From Capnocytophaga bilenii (lineage in GTDB: Bacteria; Bacteroidota; Bacteroidia; Flavobacteriales; Flavobacteriaceae), in assembly GCF_017565765.1 (NCBI RefSeq), contig NZ_JAGDYP010000003.1:1-64000 (forward strand): DNA of 64,000 nt. Direction: 5' to 3'. Below, piece after piece: positions 1-6,942 of the stretch (positions within the stretch are counted from its first letter, which is position 1; each line of letters begins with the position of its first letter). The notes under the pieces are model-generated. The model made no database searches, was not told the origin of the DNA, and saw only the letters and a program-made list of their open reading frames with translations. The position numbers and the translations under genes were made by a program.

Positions 1-2
1 GC

Positions 3-101
3 AAAATAGAAAGTCTAATTTATATAGATTGTATGTATAGTAGTAAATTAATATACTATACAGATATAAATAAAGAGAAGAAAAAAGAGATTTTGTTATA
101 A
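3..101 (+). CDS. C-terminal end of an unidentified protein (left-truncated by window edge)
   Basis: An open frame runs from the window edge to a TAA at 99-101, giving about 32 residues ending KKKEILL. It is in the same frame as the Rhs tail that follows, but a stop separates them. Nothing in it identifies a family. Its place immediately before an Rhs core fragment suggests it is either the end of a cassette (toxin tip or immunity) gene or decayed Rhs sequence; this is inference. The call that it is coding at all is weak. Confidence 0.3.
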   Translation, partial: KIESLIYIDCMYSSKLIYYTDINKEKKKEILL

Positions 102-338
102 AGAAAACTAAAAGGAGATAAAGACTTTTGTTATTTCTTATATCAAAGACAATATTATGATATAGAAATAGGGCTTGCTTACAATGGCTTTAGGTATTAC
201 TCTCCTGAAACTGGTAGCTATATCTCCCAAGACCCTATTGGGTTATTAGGAGGAATGGCTCTCTATGGTTATGTACACGACTCTAATGGTTGGGCACGAG
301 CTACAAGCTCGCGGCAGCAGGGGAGCAACAAAAATTGA
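102..338 (+). pseudogene. Rhs core C-terminal fragment
   Basis: The frame from 102 to the TGA at 336-338 reads the hallmark end of an Rhs repeat-associated core domain: [35 protein letters not shown], then [11 protein letters not shown]. In intact Rhs proteins this closes the beta-cage and is followed by a variable toxin tip. Here only about 75 residues remain; a stop at 99-101 cuts off everything upstream, and after the W the frame enters a short repeat ([10 protein letters not shown]) and stops. It is therefore a displaced core tail with no toxin domain, as found in cassette arrays at the 3' side of Rhs loci. The core assignment is secure; that it is non-functional is inferred from truncation. 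Confidence 0.85.
293..323 (+). repeat. Direct repeat copy 1 with hairpin CGAGCT-ACA-AGCTCG
   Basis: The segment GCACGAGCTACAAGCTCGCG followed by GCAGCAGGG recurs at 722-752 with two substitutions. It holds a perfect 6-bp stem (CGAGCT/AGCTCG) with a 3-nt loop. It directly follows the conserved Rhs core W codon, so it marks the point where core sequence ends and cassette sequence begins. Confidence 0.7.
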
Positions 339-365
339 AAAGATATCACTAAATATTCTAATAAT

Positions 366-674
366 ATGAAAGAAATTGAATTTTTATTAACATTTGAAGA
401 AATGAATGCTTTACTTAAACTACTTCATTATATAAAATTTACTTGCGAAGATGAAGAAGCAAATATATTTAAGGGCAGTCCTTTTATCAATTCAATATTT
501 AAAAAAAATTTAAAAGAATATCCTATTCCTCTATATCAAAGTAAACAAAGACAAAAAGAGCTTTTAGATAGCATAGAGAAGAGATTAGAAAAGGAAGATT
601 ATTATAATGAGCTTTCGGCTGTAGAAAAAAGAGAATACTTATCAATTCTTTTATACCCATATCAATTAGATTAG
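366..674 (+). CDS. Hypothetical protein, possible Rhs immunity protein
   Basis: A 102-residue soluble, charged protein starting MKEIEFLLTFEEMN, predicted mostly helical, with no signal peptide or membrane segment. I do not recognise its family. It starts 27 bp after the Rhs core tail and lies between two copies of a hairpin repeat, which is the usual place for orphan immunity genes in polymorphic toxin loci. That role is inference from position only. No clear promoter is seen, so it may have been co-transcribed with the ancestral rhs gene. Confidence 0.6.
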   Translation: MKEIEFLLTFEEMNALLKLLHYIKFTCEDEEANIFKGSPFINSIFKKNLKEYPIPLYQSKQRQKELLDSIEKRLEKEDYYNELSAVEKREYLSILLYPYQLD

Positions 675-721
675 AAAAAGGGTAATGTTCCAGATGTGTT
701 GTTGTAATCCTCATTGATAAG

Positions 722-752
722 GCACGAGCTACAAGCTCACGCCAGCAGGGTA
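722..752 (+). repeat. Direct repeat copy 2
   Basis: GCACGAGCTACAAGCTCACG followed by CCAGCAGGG matches the copy at 293-323 apart from single-base changes; one falls in the outer stem pair, leaving a 5-bp hairpin. It lies 48 bp after the first orphan gene and about 37 bp before the next, so the two orphan genes each follow one copy of the repeat. Confidence 0.7.
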
Positions 753-789
753 AACTTAAAGCTGTATTCCCATTTTAAATAAAACTACA

Positions 790-1434
790 ATGAGAACCAT
801 AAGAAAAAAAGCAAGTGTTATACGATTAAAATATACTCCATCAGCAGGTTGGTTGGATATCAATTTTGGTGGAGAGATTTTTCGTTTGCTAAAAGGGGAG
901 ATTATGCTCGACAAGACCCCTTATAGCGATGAAACTTTAGTACCTATTGAAAATCCAACTATAGAAGGTGATATTTTCTCCTATCAAGTAGGGAAAACCT
1001 TATATAAAATGGACTGCTCCACTATGGAAGGAGCTATAGATTTGGCGCTGCTGGTGCAAAAGCTAAAGAATGAAACCAAAATAGTAAAAAACTCTATTGA
1101 TGAGAATTTTGAAATTATTTTGGAAGAAAAAAAACTTAGTTTTAGTATTGGAAATTTCAATAGAATGATATTGATAGACTATAATAAATATAGGAATCAA
1201 TTTACAGAACGTTTTCCAGAACCAACGAAGTGTTATACAATGGGAGATTATTATGTAGAAAATGGTATTATCTATATACAAACAGTAGGGAGAAATTTAG
1301 ATGATGAAAATGACCCTGTTGTAGATTATCAATATCAGTGGCACCTCAAACTAAATAAGGTACTGCAAACTACTCTTGAAAAATTATTGGAAATAGGAAG
1401 GGGAAAAAAGAATATTTTTTGTACCTTTGCCTAG
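790..1434 (+). CDS. Hypothetical protein, possible Rhs immunity protein
   Basis: A 214-residue soluble protein starting MRTIRKKASVIRLKY, with alternating beta-like and charged stretches (for example SAGWLDINFGGEIF and YYVENGIIYIQTVG). No family is recognised and there is no signal peptide. It follows the second hairpin repeat behind the Rhs tail, which suggests an orphan immunity gene (inference). Its last codons overlap the -7 promoter box of the next gene, so the final residues (KKNIFCTFA) may be an accidental extension caused by a junction at the 3' end. Confidence 0.6.
   Translation: MRTIRKKASVIRLKYTPSAGWLDINFGGEIFRLLKGEIMLDKTPYSDETLVPIENPTIEGDIFSYQVGKTLYKMDCSTMEGAIDLALLVQKLKNETKIVKNSIDENFEIILEEKKLSFSIGNFNRMILIDYNKYRNQFTERFPEPTKCYTMGDYYVENGIIYIQTVGRNLDDENDPVVDYQYQWHLKLNKVLQTTLEKLLEIGRGKKNIFCTFA
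1422..1429 (+). promoter_or_regulatory. Bacteroidetes -7 box TACCTTTG for the ATPase-TOPRIM pair
   Basis: TACCTTTG matches TAnnTTTG and lies 28 bp before the ATG at 1458, inside the last codons of the preceding gene. It supports starting the ATPase at 1458 rather than at an upstream TTG. Confidence 0.6.
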
Positions 1435-1457
1435 TCTATAAGCTGAATATAGAAAAT

Positions 1458-2504
1458 ATGAGAATAAAAGAGATAACACTTCACAATTACAAACGCTTTG
1501 CAGATAAAAAAATATCTTTTCACAAAAATGGTGATATAAATGATATGACCCTGATTGTAGGGAATAATGGCACTGGAAAAAGTTCACTGCTACAGGCTAT
1601 TGTAATGATGATAGCCCCCCTTACACGTAATAACTTTAGTGTAGAAAATATTGATTGGAGTGGCTTTGAATATAGGTTTATACAAAGTGGAGGACGTATG
1701 CCTTTAAAAATAGAGGCAACTATTCATTTTTCTGAAGAGGAACTCAATGAAACTATTCTTTATGCTGAAAGGCTTAAAGAACTGGAAAAAAAGTTAGTTA
1801 TTCCTAACAAAAATAAAGAAATCAAAGTTTTCTTTGACTATGAAAACGGAAAGCCTTTCACTAAAAACCCTAAAGATTCCTATCAACTTTCAGGCTATCA
1901 GTACGCAAAACAGCTTACAGCCTTTGAAGCTGATAAAAGCAAATTGTTTGAAAAAGTTGGTAATATCTATTGGTATACCGAGCAGCGCACTTCCTATAGC
2001 GTGAACAATATGTTTGAAGGTGAAACCTCTCAATTAGACGCTATACGCTCATTTTTAGCCAGTGCTTATAGTTTTCACATCGCCCTTGAAAGAGGACGAG
2101 AGCTAAAAGCTGGGGAATTTGATTTTTACAAAAAAATATCAGAATTATATAGCATTGTTTTTACCGACAGAAAATTCGTAGGTTCTACCCCTCGTTTTGA
2201 TATTTATGAAAAGACTACTGCCCCTGATTTCTTTTTAAACGATGGCAAGAACGATTATGAACTCTCTGAAATGTCGGCTGGTGAGCGTGCTATCTTTCCT
2301 ATTCTAATGGATTTCGCACGATATAACATCAACAATTCTATCATTATTATTGATGAAATAGAATTGCACCTGCACGCCCCTCTGCAACAGGCTTTTATAC
2401 GTGCTTTGCCTAAATTAGGACACAATAACCAATTTATACTCACCTCGCATTCTGATTATGTTACCACTATGTTTGAGGAGAACCAAATTATTAAGCTTAA
2501 CTAA
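1458..2504 (+). CDS. AAA (AAA_15/AAA_21-type) ATPase, PARIS AriA-like defence protein
   Basis: A 348-residue SMC/ABC-like ATPase. The N-terminus MRIKEITLHNYKRF is typical of AAA_15/AAA_21 and OLD-type ATPases; Walker A is GNNGTGKSS at about residues 35-43; the signature-like LSEMSAGER is at about 268-276; Walker B IIIIDEIELHLH is at about 293, followed by a D-loop/H-switch region ending ILTSHSDYV. The start at 1458 is chosen because it gives the canonical N-terminus behind a -7 box. Its stop overlaps the next start by one base (TAATG). In PARIS, AriA senses phage anti-restriction proteins and holds the nuclease AriB; the two-gene order ATPase then DUF4435 matches here. ATPase family assignment is firm; the PARIS assignment is inference from the pair. 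Confidence 0.85.
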   Translation: MRIKEITLHNYKRFADKKISFHKNGDINDMTLIVGNNGTGKSSLLQAIVMMIAPLTRNNFSVENIDWSGFEYRFIQSGGRMPLKIEATIHFSEEELNETILYAERLKELEKKLVIPNKNKEIKVFFDYENGKPFTKNPKDSYQLSGYQYAKQLTAFEADKSKLFEKVGNIYWYTEQRTSYSVNNMFEGETSQLDAIRSFLASAYSFHIALERGRELKAGEFDFYKKISELYSIVFTDRKFVGSTPRFDIYEKTTAPDFFLNDGKNDYELSEMSAGERAIFPILMDFARYNINNSIIIIDEIELHLHAPLQQAFIRALPKLGHNNQFILTSHSDYVTTMFEENQIIKLN

Positions 2505-3313
2505 TGAAAATTATCAACCTATACTGCGAAGGAAAAAGAGGTAGCCACGACTTTGATATTCTTGAAAAAGTAATCGATGGTTACCTCAACATCACTATCA
2601 AACCCATTGGTGGTAAATATGGTGCCAATGCTATTATGGAATACCAAGAGAAAAATGGCAATGTGCGTTCCGATTTCTATCTTCTCTTTAGAGATAGAGA
2701 TTTTGATAAACCCATTCCTAAAGATGAAAAACTTATTATTGATAGAAAAACTTATTACAGCTATCGCACTACCATTGAAAACTATCTGTTGGATGTGAGT
2801 ACCTTTTTCCATTTTCTTCAGGAACAAAAAAACAACTACGGACTTAATACTGAAGACACTGTAAAAGCACTTTTTATAAAGGTTGCTAAAGAATTACAAT
2901 ACTACCAAGCCGTAAGACATACTTTAGGAAAAATGCGTTTTGCTAATAGTTTTGATACTACTTGGGTAGTAGGGAGTGGCACCTTACCTAATGTATTAGA
3001 TTTAAATACCTGCAAAACTAATGCTTGGCAACTGATTGAAAAAGAACTTCATAAAAGTCAACAACAATGGACGAAAGAAATTTTTGAAGCTACTTTGCAA
3101 GACTTCTTAACCCTATTTGAGGCAGAATCATTCTTTGATGAACTGAAGTTTTTAGTGTATTACCAAGGAAAAGATTTTGCTAAAGCTCTCACTAAAGAAT
3201 TGCCTAACTTTCCCATTGATAACTACTATAAATACGCCAAGAAATATTTTGATTACACAAAATACCTCGATCTTGTAGAACTGAGAACTATCATAGAACA
3301 ACATTTAGTATAG
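2504..3313 (+). CDS. DUF4435/TOPRIM-type putative nuclease, PARIS AriB-like
   Basis: A 269-residue protein with TOPRIM-like residues: E9 in NLYCEGK, the acidic DRDFD at 64-68 after a hydrophobic strand, and IENYLLD at 91-97, a pattern characteristic of DUF4435. In PARIS this effector is released from the ATPase and cleaves host tRNA, halting phage growth; in related systems TOPRIM proteins cleave DNA. It overlaps the ATPase stop codon by one base, so the two are translationally coupled. No transmembrane segment. The C-terminal half (from about 120) is helical and not recognised. An OLD-like or other AAA plus TOPRIM system is the main alternative to PARIS. Confidence 0.75.
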   Translation: MKIINLYCEGKRGSHDFDILEKVIDGYLNITIKPIGGKYGANAIMEYQEKNGNVRSDFYLLFRDRDFDKPIPKDEKLIIDRKTYYSYRTTIENYLLDVSTFFHFLQEQKNNYGLNTEDTVKALFIKVAKELQYYQAVRHTLGKMRFANSFDTTWVVGSGTLPNVLDLNTCKTNAWQLIEKELHKSQQQWTKEIFEATLQDFLTLFEAESFFDELKFLVYYQGKDFAKALTKELPNFPIDNYYKYAKKYFDYTKYLDLVELRTIIEQHLV

Positions 3314-3372
3314 CAAAACTTGTTTTTGGTATAGAAAAAACTACTTTTTACCCTTTGTAATTCCTTTTGCAC

Positions 3373-3380
3373 TACCTTTG
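3373..3380 (+). promoter_or_regulatory. -7 box TACCTTTG before the IS-split gene
   Basis: TACCTTTG lies 29 bp before a GTG that opens a signal-peptide-like reading frame. It shows the interrupted gene once had its own promoter. Confidence 0.55.
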
Positions 3381-3408
3381 CCTCTGTAATACTAAAATCT
3401 TCATTACA

Positions 3409-3456
3409 GTGAAAAATACAATAACCCTTATAGCTCTATTGATTGTGGTGAGTGAG
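3409..3456 (+). pseudogene. 5' end of an exported-protein gene interrupted by the IS1182-family element
   Basis: From the GTG at 3409 the frame reads MKNTITLIALLIVVSE, a short signal peptide, and then runs straight into the left end of the IS. The likely remainder resumes after the IS at about 5305. The gene is not recognised. A -7 box sits at 3373-3380. Confidence 0.55.
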
Positions 3457-3504
3457 GCTGTCCGAAAAGTTTTGTTTAAACTTTTAAAGACAGCCTTCTT
3501 TTTT
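3456..3504 (+). terminator. Terminator-like hairpin at the left IS end
   Basis: GGCTGTC (3456-3462) pairs with GACAGCC (3489-3495); inside it AAAAGTTT (3465-3472) pairs with AAACTTTT (3478-3485); TTCTTTTTT follows. The orientation blocks rightward transcription entering the element antisense to its transposase. Confidence 0.6.
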
Positions 3505-3549
3505 AAGATTTTATTTTATATTTTCTAAAATATTCAAGATTTTGGATTC

Positions 3550-5172
3550 TTAAGCAGCTTGTAAAAGGTAAGAAAATAAAAAAGTTGTATTTTGAGAAGA
3601 TTTTAGTGTGTTTTTATTAGTTTTTGCTTCCAATTGGGCGGTCTTCTTCCTATTAGACAATAATTTTCTAAAATTATGACCAATTGACATTAGTAAAAAT
3701 TCCATTTCTACTTTTTCCTTACCTCTATGTGTGAACCGATTAAACTTATTATCACTTTTTAGCTGTCCAAATACTGCTTCAACTTCTATCGGACGCTTTC
3801 TACGATGATACTGACCTCTTTCACTGGTTAATAATGCTCTCGCTCGTGATTTTAACTGATTTAATCGATAATTAACCTCTATTCTTCGGTTGCCTTTTGA
3901 TTTATGACATAAACCTCTAAGCGGACACCCCTCACATCTTTGTGCCTGGTAATAAGCAATTTCTGATTTATATCCATTACTCGATATTCGCTTCCCCTTC
4001 CCTACATTTCGTAGTTTTTGCCCCATTGGACATACATAATAATCCTCTTTTAGGTTATAGTACATATTTTGAACTAAAAATGGGTCTTCTTTTTGCTTCT
4101 TTTTCTGTTCTATATGAAAAAAACTGAACTTTATATATCCCTTAACACCTTTTCTTTCAAGTATTTCGTAGTTTTCTTCACTGCCATACCCTGCATCAGC
4201 ACAAACTTCTTTGCTTTGTTTCTGATAATTCTTTTCAAACCCATTTAGATGACTTTCTAATGTAGTAGTATCACTTGGCGTTTGATGGATGCTAACGTGA
4301 GTAATGAACTGATTTTCAGTAGATATTTGAGCATTATAAGCTGGCTTTAACTGACCATTTTTCATATGATCATCTTTCATTCGCATAAAAGTAGCATCAG
4401 TATCTGTTTTACTATAAGAGTTCCTATCTCCCATTATCTCTAAACTTTTTTCGTATTGTTCTAACTTTGGAAGATATTCATTTTGAAGCTTTTGTAACTC
4501 TCTTTCTTGTTTTTTAGTAGGTTCTTTTAGCCTTTTATTGATTTGGGATAATTGCTCTTTAAGTGCTTCTGCATTAATTTCTTTAGGAAGTTCCTTTTTG
4601 TTAATTTCTTGATTATCAGATTGTATACTATCTTCTATATCAGAAAGTACTTTATTAATTTTTGCTTCTAACCTTTCCTTGTACTTCTCTACAGAACCTC
4701 TCCACACAAAAGTATATTTATTGGCAGCTGACTCTATTTTTGTACCATCAATATACTGAATATCAAGGCTAAGATAACCTTCTTTTACTAAGAGTTTTAC
4801 AATTTCAGCAAAAAGTTTTTGCAGAGAATCTTTCAGAGTTTTGCCTCTAAAATCATTAATAGTTCTAAAATCAGGAGTTGTACCACCTGCCAAATACATA
4901 AGAGGAAGATTCTCTTTAACTGCGAGAGCCATTTTACGGCAAGAATAAATATTAGAAAGGTAGCTATAAAAGATTATTTTTATCATCGTACGAGGATGAT
5001 ACGCAGAACATCCTCCCCCCTTATATTTTTGAAGTATATCTTTTATATCTAATTGATTAACAACCATTTCAACTAGTTTAGCAGGATGGTTCTTATCTAT
5101 TTTATCAAAAATATTTTCGGGAAAAAGTGTTAAAAATTTGTCAGGTTCAGATTTAAATGATATTTTTGTCAT
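3550..5172 (-). CDS. IS1182-family transposase
   Basis: 540 residues, full length for the family. The N-terminal DUF772-type region includes HPRTMIKIIFYSYLSNIYSC at about 61-80 and PDFRTINDFR at about 119-128; a coiled-coil-rich insert spans about 165-245; the catalytic DDE core includes YIDGTKIES (about 140-148) and VCADAGYGSEENYE (about 330-343); a cysteine cluster CEGCPLRGLCHKSKG follows at about 412, typical of IS1182, and the C-terminus has RPIEVEAVFGQLKSD with the final acidic residue. It appears intact, so the element may be active. Confidence 0.93.
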   Translation of the reverse strand: MTKISFKSEPDKFLTLFPENIFDKIDKNHPAKLVEMVVNQLDIKDILQKYKGGGCSAYHPRTMIKIIFYSYLSNIYSCRKMALAVKENLPLMYLAGGTTPDFRTINDFRGKTLKDSLQKLFAEIVKLLVKEGYLSLDIQYIDGTKIESAANKYTFVWRGSVEKYKERLEAKINKVLSDIEDSIQSDNQEINKKELPKEINAEALKEQLSQINKRLKEPTKKQERELQKLQNEYLPKLEQYEKSLEIMGDRNSYSKTDTDATFMRMKDDHMKNGQLKPAYNAQISTENQFITHVSIHQTPSDTTTLESHLNGFEKNYQKQSKEVCADAGYGSEENYEILERKGVKGYIKFSFFHIEQKKKQKEDPFLVQNMYYNLKEDYYVCPMGQKLRNVGKGKRISSNGYKSEIAYYQAQRCEGCPLRGLCHKSKGNRRIEVNYRLNQLKSRARALLTSERGQYHRRKRPIEVEAVFGQLKSDNKFNRFTHRGKEKVEMEFLLMSIGHNFRKLLSNRKKTAQLEAKTNKNTLKSSQNTTFLFSYLLQAA

Positions 5173-5229
5173 AGTGTTTTTTTAGGAGCCACAAAGATAC
5201 AAAATTTGTGGTAAAACACCAAATAATAA

Positions 5230-5261
5230 GAGGCTATCCGATAAAAGATAGCCTCTTTTTT
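5230..5261. terminator. Hairpin GAGGCTATC/GATAGCCTC inside the right IS end
   Basis: A 9-bp perfect stem (5230-5238 and 5247-5255) with an 8-nt loop, followed by TTTTTT on the plus strand. It lies between the right IS end and the transposase start. Such subterminal hairpins can shield a transposase gene from outside transcription (established for several IS families; inferred here). Confidence 0.6.
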
Positions 5262-5304
5262 ATTCATTACTGATAATCAGCCTTTTAAAACTTTTCGGAC
5301 AGGC

Positions 5305-5541
5305 TCGGAGTATATAGGCAATTCTAAGTTCTACGATGCCGTAGCCGATACGAATACGGGCGATGGTTCGGCTACTATTTATTCGGTAGGCGCAATGGTA
5401 CCCCTATGGATACAAGCACCCGCTGAAGAAGACCCCTATAAGCGTGCTACCGTTTGGGGCGTGGCTCTTAGCGGTACTTTTGTAAAGATGGAGAATCAAA
5501 ACTTTCCTATTGGTAAAGCCCATTGCCCCCGAGCGCTTTAA
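5305..5541 (+). pseudogene. 3' fragment of the IS-split gene, fused into later sequence
   Basis: Immediately after the IS the frame reads SEYIGNSKFYDAVADTNTGD and on through VGAMVPLWIQAPAEEDPYKR to SGTFVKMENQNFPIGK, then stops at 5539-5541 after crossing into the LytTR remnant. It could continue the signal peptide frame at 3409. About 70 residues; no family recognised. The abrupt change near 5510 into another gene shows a second rearrangement (deletion junction) in addition to the insertion. Confidence 0.5.
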
Positions 5542-5917
5542 AAAAGCGGTTGCCAAAGCCGAAAGTTACCACCAACTGCTCACTCAGCAAAAAACGGACT
5601 TTGAGTGTACTGACACACAATGTATTAGTATTCGCGCTAACAGACGCAATTACCGCATCGCTCATAGCGATATATTGTATATAGAGGCACTGAAGGACTA
5701 TGTGATTATCCACACTTTTACCGATAAATACATTACGTGGATTAACCTGAAGAACATTCATAGCCAGCTGCCCGCTGCGTTATTTGTACGCATCAATAAA
5801 AGTTGCGTGGTGAATGTACAGCACATCAGTTCGTACACCCACCAATTTATTTACATTGGTGAGACCGAAATTCCTATTGGCAGAGCGTATGAGGTAATTA
5901 GCAAATTAGCAAATTAG
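5510..5917 (+). pseudogene. LytTR DNA-binding domain of a response regulator, receiver domain lost
   Basis: The frame from about 5510 begins LVKPIAPERFKKAVAKAE, which is the very end of a REC domain plus linker, and then a complete LytTR domain: IAHSDILYIEALKDYVIIHT, HSQLPAALFVRINKSCVVN, and a C-terminus EIPIGRAYEVISKLAN. Upstream in frame there is a stop within 10 codons, so the phospho-acceptor domain is gone. LytTR regulators of this kind normally act with a histidine kinase of the LytS/YehU type; none is present here. A free LytTR domain could in principle still bind DNA, but no start codon better than TTG is present. Its last codons are made of the 8-bp AATTTGCT repeat on the opposite strand. 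Confidence 0.75.
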
Positions 5918-5931
5918 CAAATTTGGAAATT
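5900..5931. repeat. 8-bp tandem repeat (AGCAAATT)3-4
   Basis: AGCAAATT at 5900-5907, 5908-5915 and 5916-5923, then TGGAAATT. It is the reverse complement of the AATTTNCT unit seen at 11231, 11868, 14119 and 44701. It ends 6 bp before a -7 box. Confidence 0.8.
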
Positions 5932-5936
5932 AGTTG

Positions 5937-5944
5937 TATTTTTG
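5937..5944 (+). promoter_or_regulatory. -7 box TATTTTTG of the hydrolase gene
   Basis: TATTTTTG lies 29 bp before the ATG at 5974, just after the 8-bp repeat tract. Confidence 0.6.
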
Positions 5945-5973
5945 CTTTGAAAATAAAGCTTAAATACCACTTT

Positions 5974-6798
5974 ATGAAAAAGAATTTTATAACTTTAGTA
6001 TTAGTATGTATGGCATTGATACATTCAGTAAAAGCACAGCAAACAGAAGACCTTACCCTACAAGGGGCTAAAGGTAAATTAGCAGCCACCCTGCAAATGC
6101 CTAAAATCGAGAAAGGCAAAAAGGCGCGAATGGTGATTATCTGTCACGGTTTTGGTGGCGATAAAGACCGTCCCCTATTGCGCACTATCGCCGACAGGCT
6201 GCAAGAGGCGGGTATCGCGAGCATCCGTTTTGATTTCAACGGCTGTGGCAAAAGCGAAGGACGTTTTCAAGATATGACCGTACTCAACGAAATTGAAGAC
6301 GCCAAAAAGGTGATAGATTATGCTCAGAAACTCCCTTGGGTGAGCGGCATCAGTATCGTAGGGCATTCTCAGGGAGGTGTAGTAGCCTCGATGGTAGCCG
6401 GTGAGCTGAAGAAAAGCATCAAGAGTGTGGCTCTTTGTGCCCCTGCGGCTGTTTTGCGCGATGATGCCCTGCGCGGCAGCACACAAGGCGCTACTTACGA
6501 CCCTCATCATATTCCTGAATATGTAGACCTCCCCAGAGGAATTCGTATGGGACGGGACTATGTTGTAACAGCACAAACGCTTCCCATTTACGAAACCGCT
6601 AAAGAGTATAAAGGCGCAGTACTCGTTATTCACGGCACTTGGGATGTGATAGTCCCCTACACCTATGGCGAGCGTTACCACCAAGGGTATAAAAATAGTC
6701 GATTAATACTTCTCCCCCAAGTAGACCACACCTTCTCCACCGAAGAAGCCCGAACCAAAACCGCCGCTGAAATTACCGAGTTTATAAAAAAACATTAG
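5974..6798 (+). CDS. Secreted alpha/beta hydrolase, feruloyl/cinnamoyl esterase-like
   Basis: 274 residues from the ATG at 5974, chosen because it gives a clean signal peptide (MKKNFITLVLVCMALIHSVKAQ) and follows a -7 box. Alpha/beta-hydrolase features in order: oxyanion strand VIICHGFGGDKDR (about 51-63), RFDFNGCGKSEGRF (about 82-95), nucleophile elbow GHSQGG (about 129-134), acid in HGTWDVIVP (about 218-226), and catalytic His in PQVDHTFS (about 248-255). The lid insertion (about 160-205) resembles Est1E/cinnamoyl esterases from gut bacteria, which release ferulic acid from plant wall; acyl esters in general are possible substrates. A strong terminator follows, so it is transcribed alone. 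Confidence 0.85.
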   Translation: MKKNFITLVLVCMALIHSVKAQQTEDLTLQGAKGKLAATLQMPKIEKGKKARMVIICHGFGGDKDRPLLRTIADRLQEAGIASIRFDFNGCGKSEGRFQDMTVLNEIEDAKKVIDYAQKLPWVSGISIVGHSQGGVVASMVAGELKKSIKSVALCAPAAVLRDDALRGSTQGATYDPHHIPEYVDLPRGIRMGRDYVVTAQTLPIYETAKEYKGAVLVIHGTWDVIVPYTYGERYHQGYKNSRLILLPQVDHTFSTEEARTKTAAEITEFIKKH

Positions 6799-6803
6799 AA
6801 ACA

Positions 6804-6844
6804 AATCCCCGCTGAAAGAAAAATCTATCAGCGGGGATTTTTTT
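6804..6844 (+). terminator. Rho-independent terminator after the hydrolase
   Basis: AATCCCCGCTGA pairs with TCAGCGGGGATT (12-bp perfect stem, about 12-nt loop), followed by TTTTT. Confidence 0.9.
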
Positions 6845-6862
6845 AATTTGCTAATTATTCAT

Positions 6863-6870
6863 TACCTTTG
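6863..6870 (+). promoter_or_regulatory. -7 box TACCTTTG of the DUF262 gene
   Basis: TACCTTTG about 73 bp before the ATG at 6943, preceded by one 8-bp AATTTGCT unit at 6845-6852. Confidence 0.55.
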
Positions 6871-6942
6871 CAAAAAAATCATCTAGAAAGATATTATTGA
6901 ATATTGGTATATTATAAGATTAAAAATTTAATTATTAAATAT

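Larger units (their letters stand above)
3456..5304 (-). mobile_element. IS1182-family insertion sequence
   Basis: The element of about 1.85 kb is bounded by inverted repeats: left GGCTGTCCGAAAAGTTTT from 3456, right (reverse complement) GCCTGTCCGAAAAGTTTT ending at 5304, one mismatch over 18 bp. It carries one full-length transposase on the minus strand. No clear target-site duplication is visible in the flanks (TGAG left, TCGG right). Hairpins with T-runs lie just inside both ends. It splits a small exported-protein gene. Two short elements at 39.7 and 45.8 kb share nearly the same ends. Confidence 0.85.

Noticed and set aside
3456-5304. Defined target-site duplication for the IS1182-family element
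   Set aside because: Flanks TGAG and TCGG do not match in direct orientation; a duplication cannot be shown.
6175-6684. 169-codon minus-strand frame
   Set aside because: Lies entirely within the hydrolase gene, whose catalytic motifs are on the other strand; a shadow frame.
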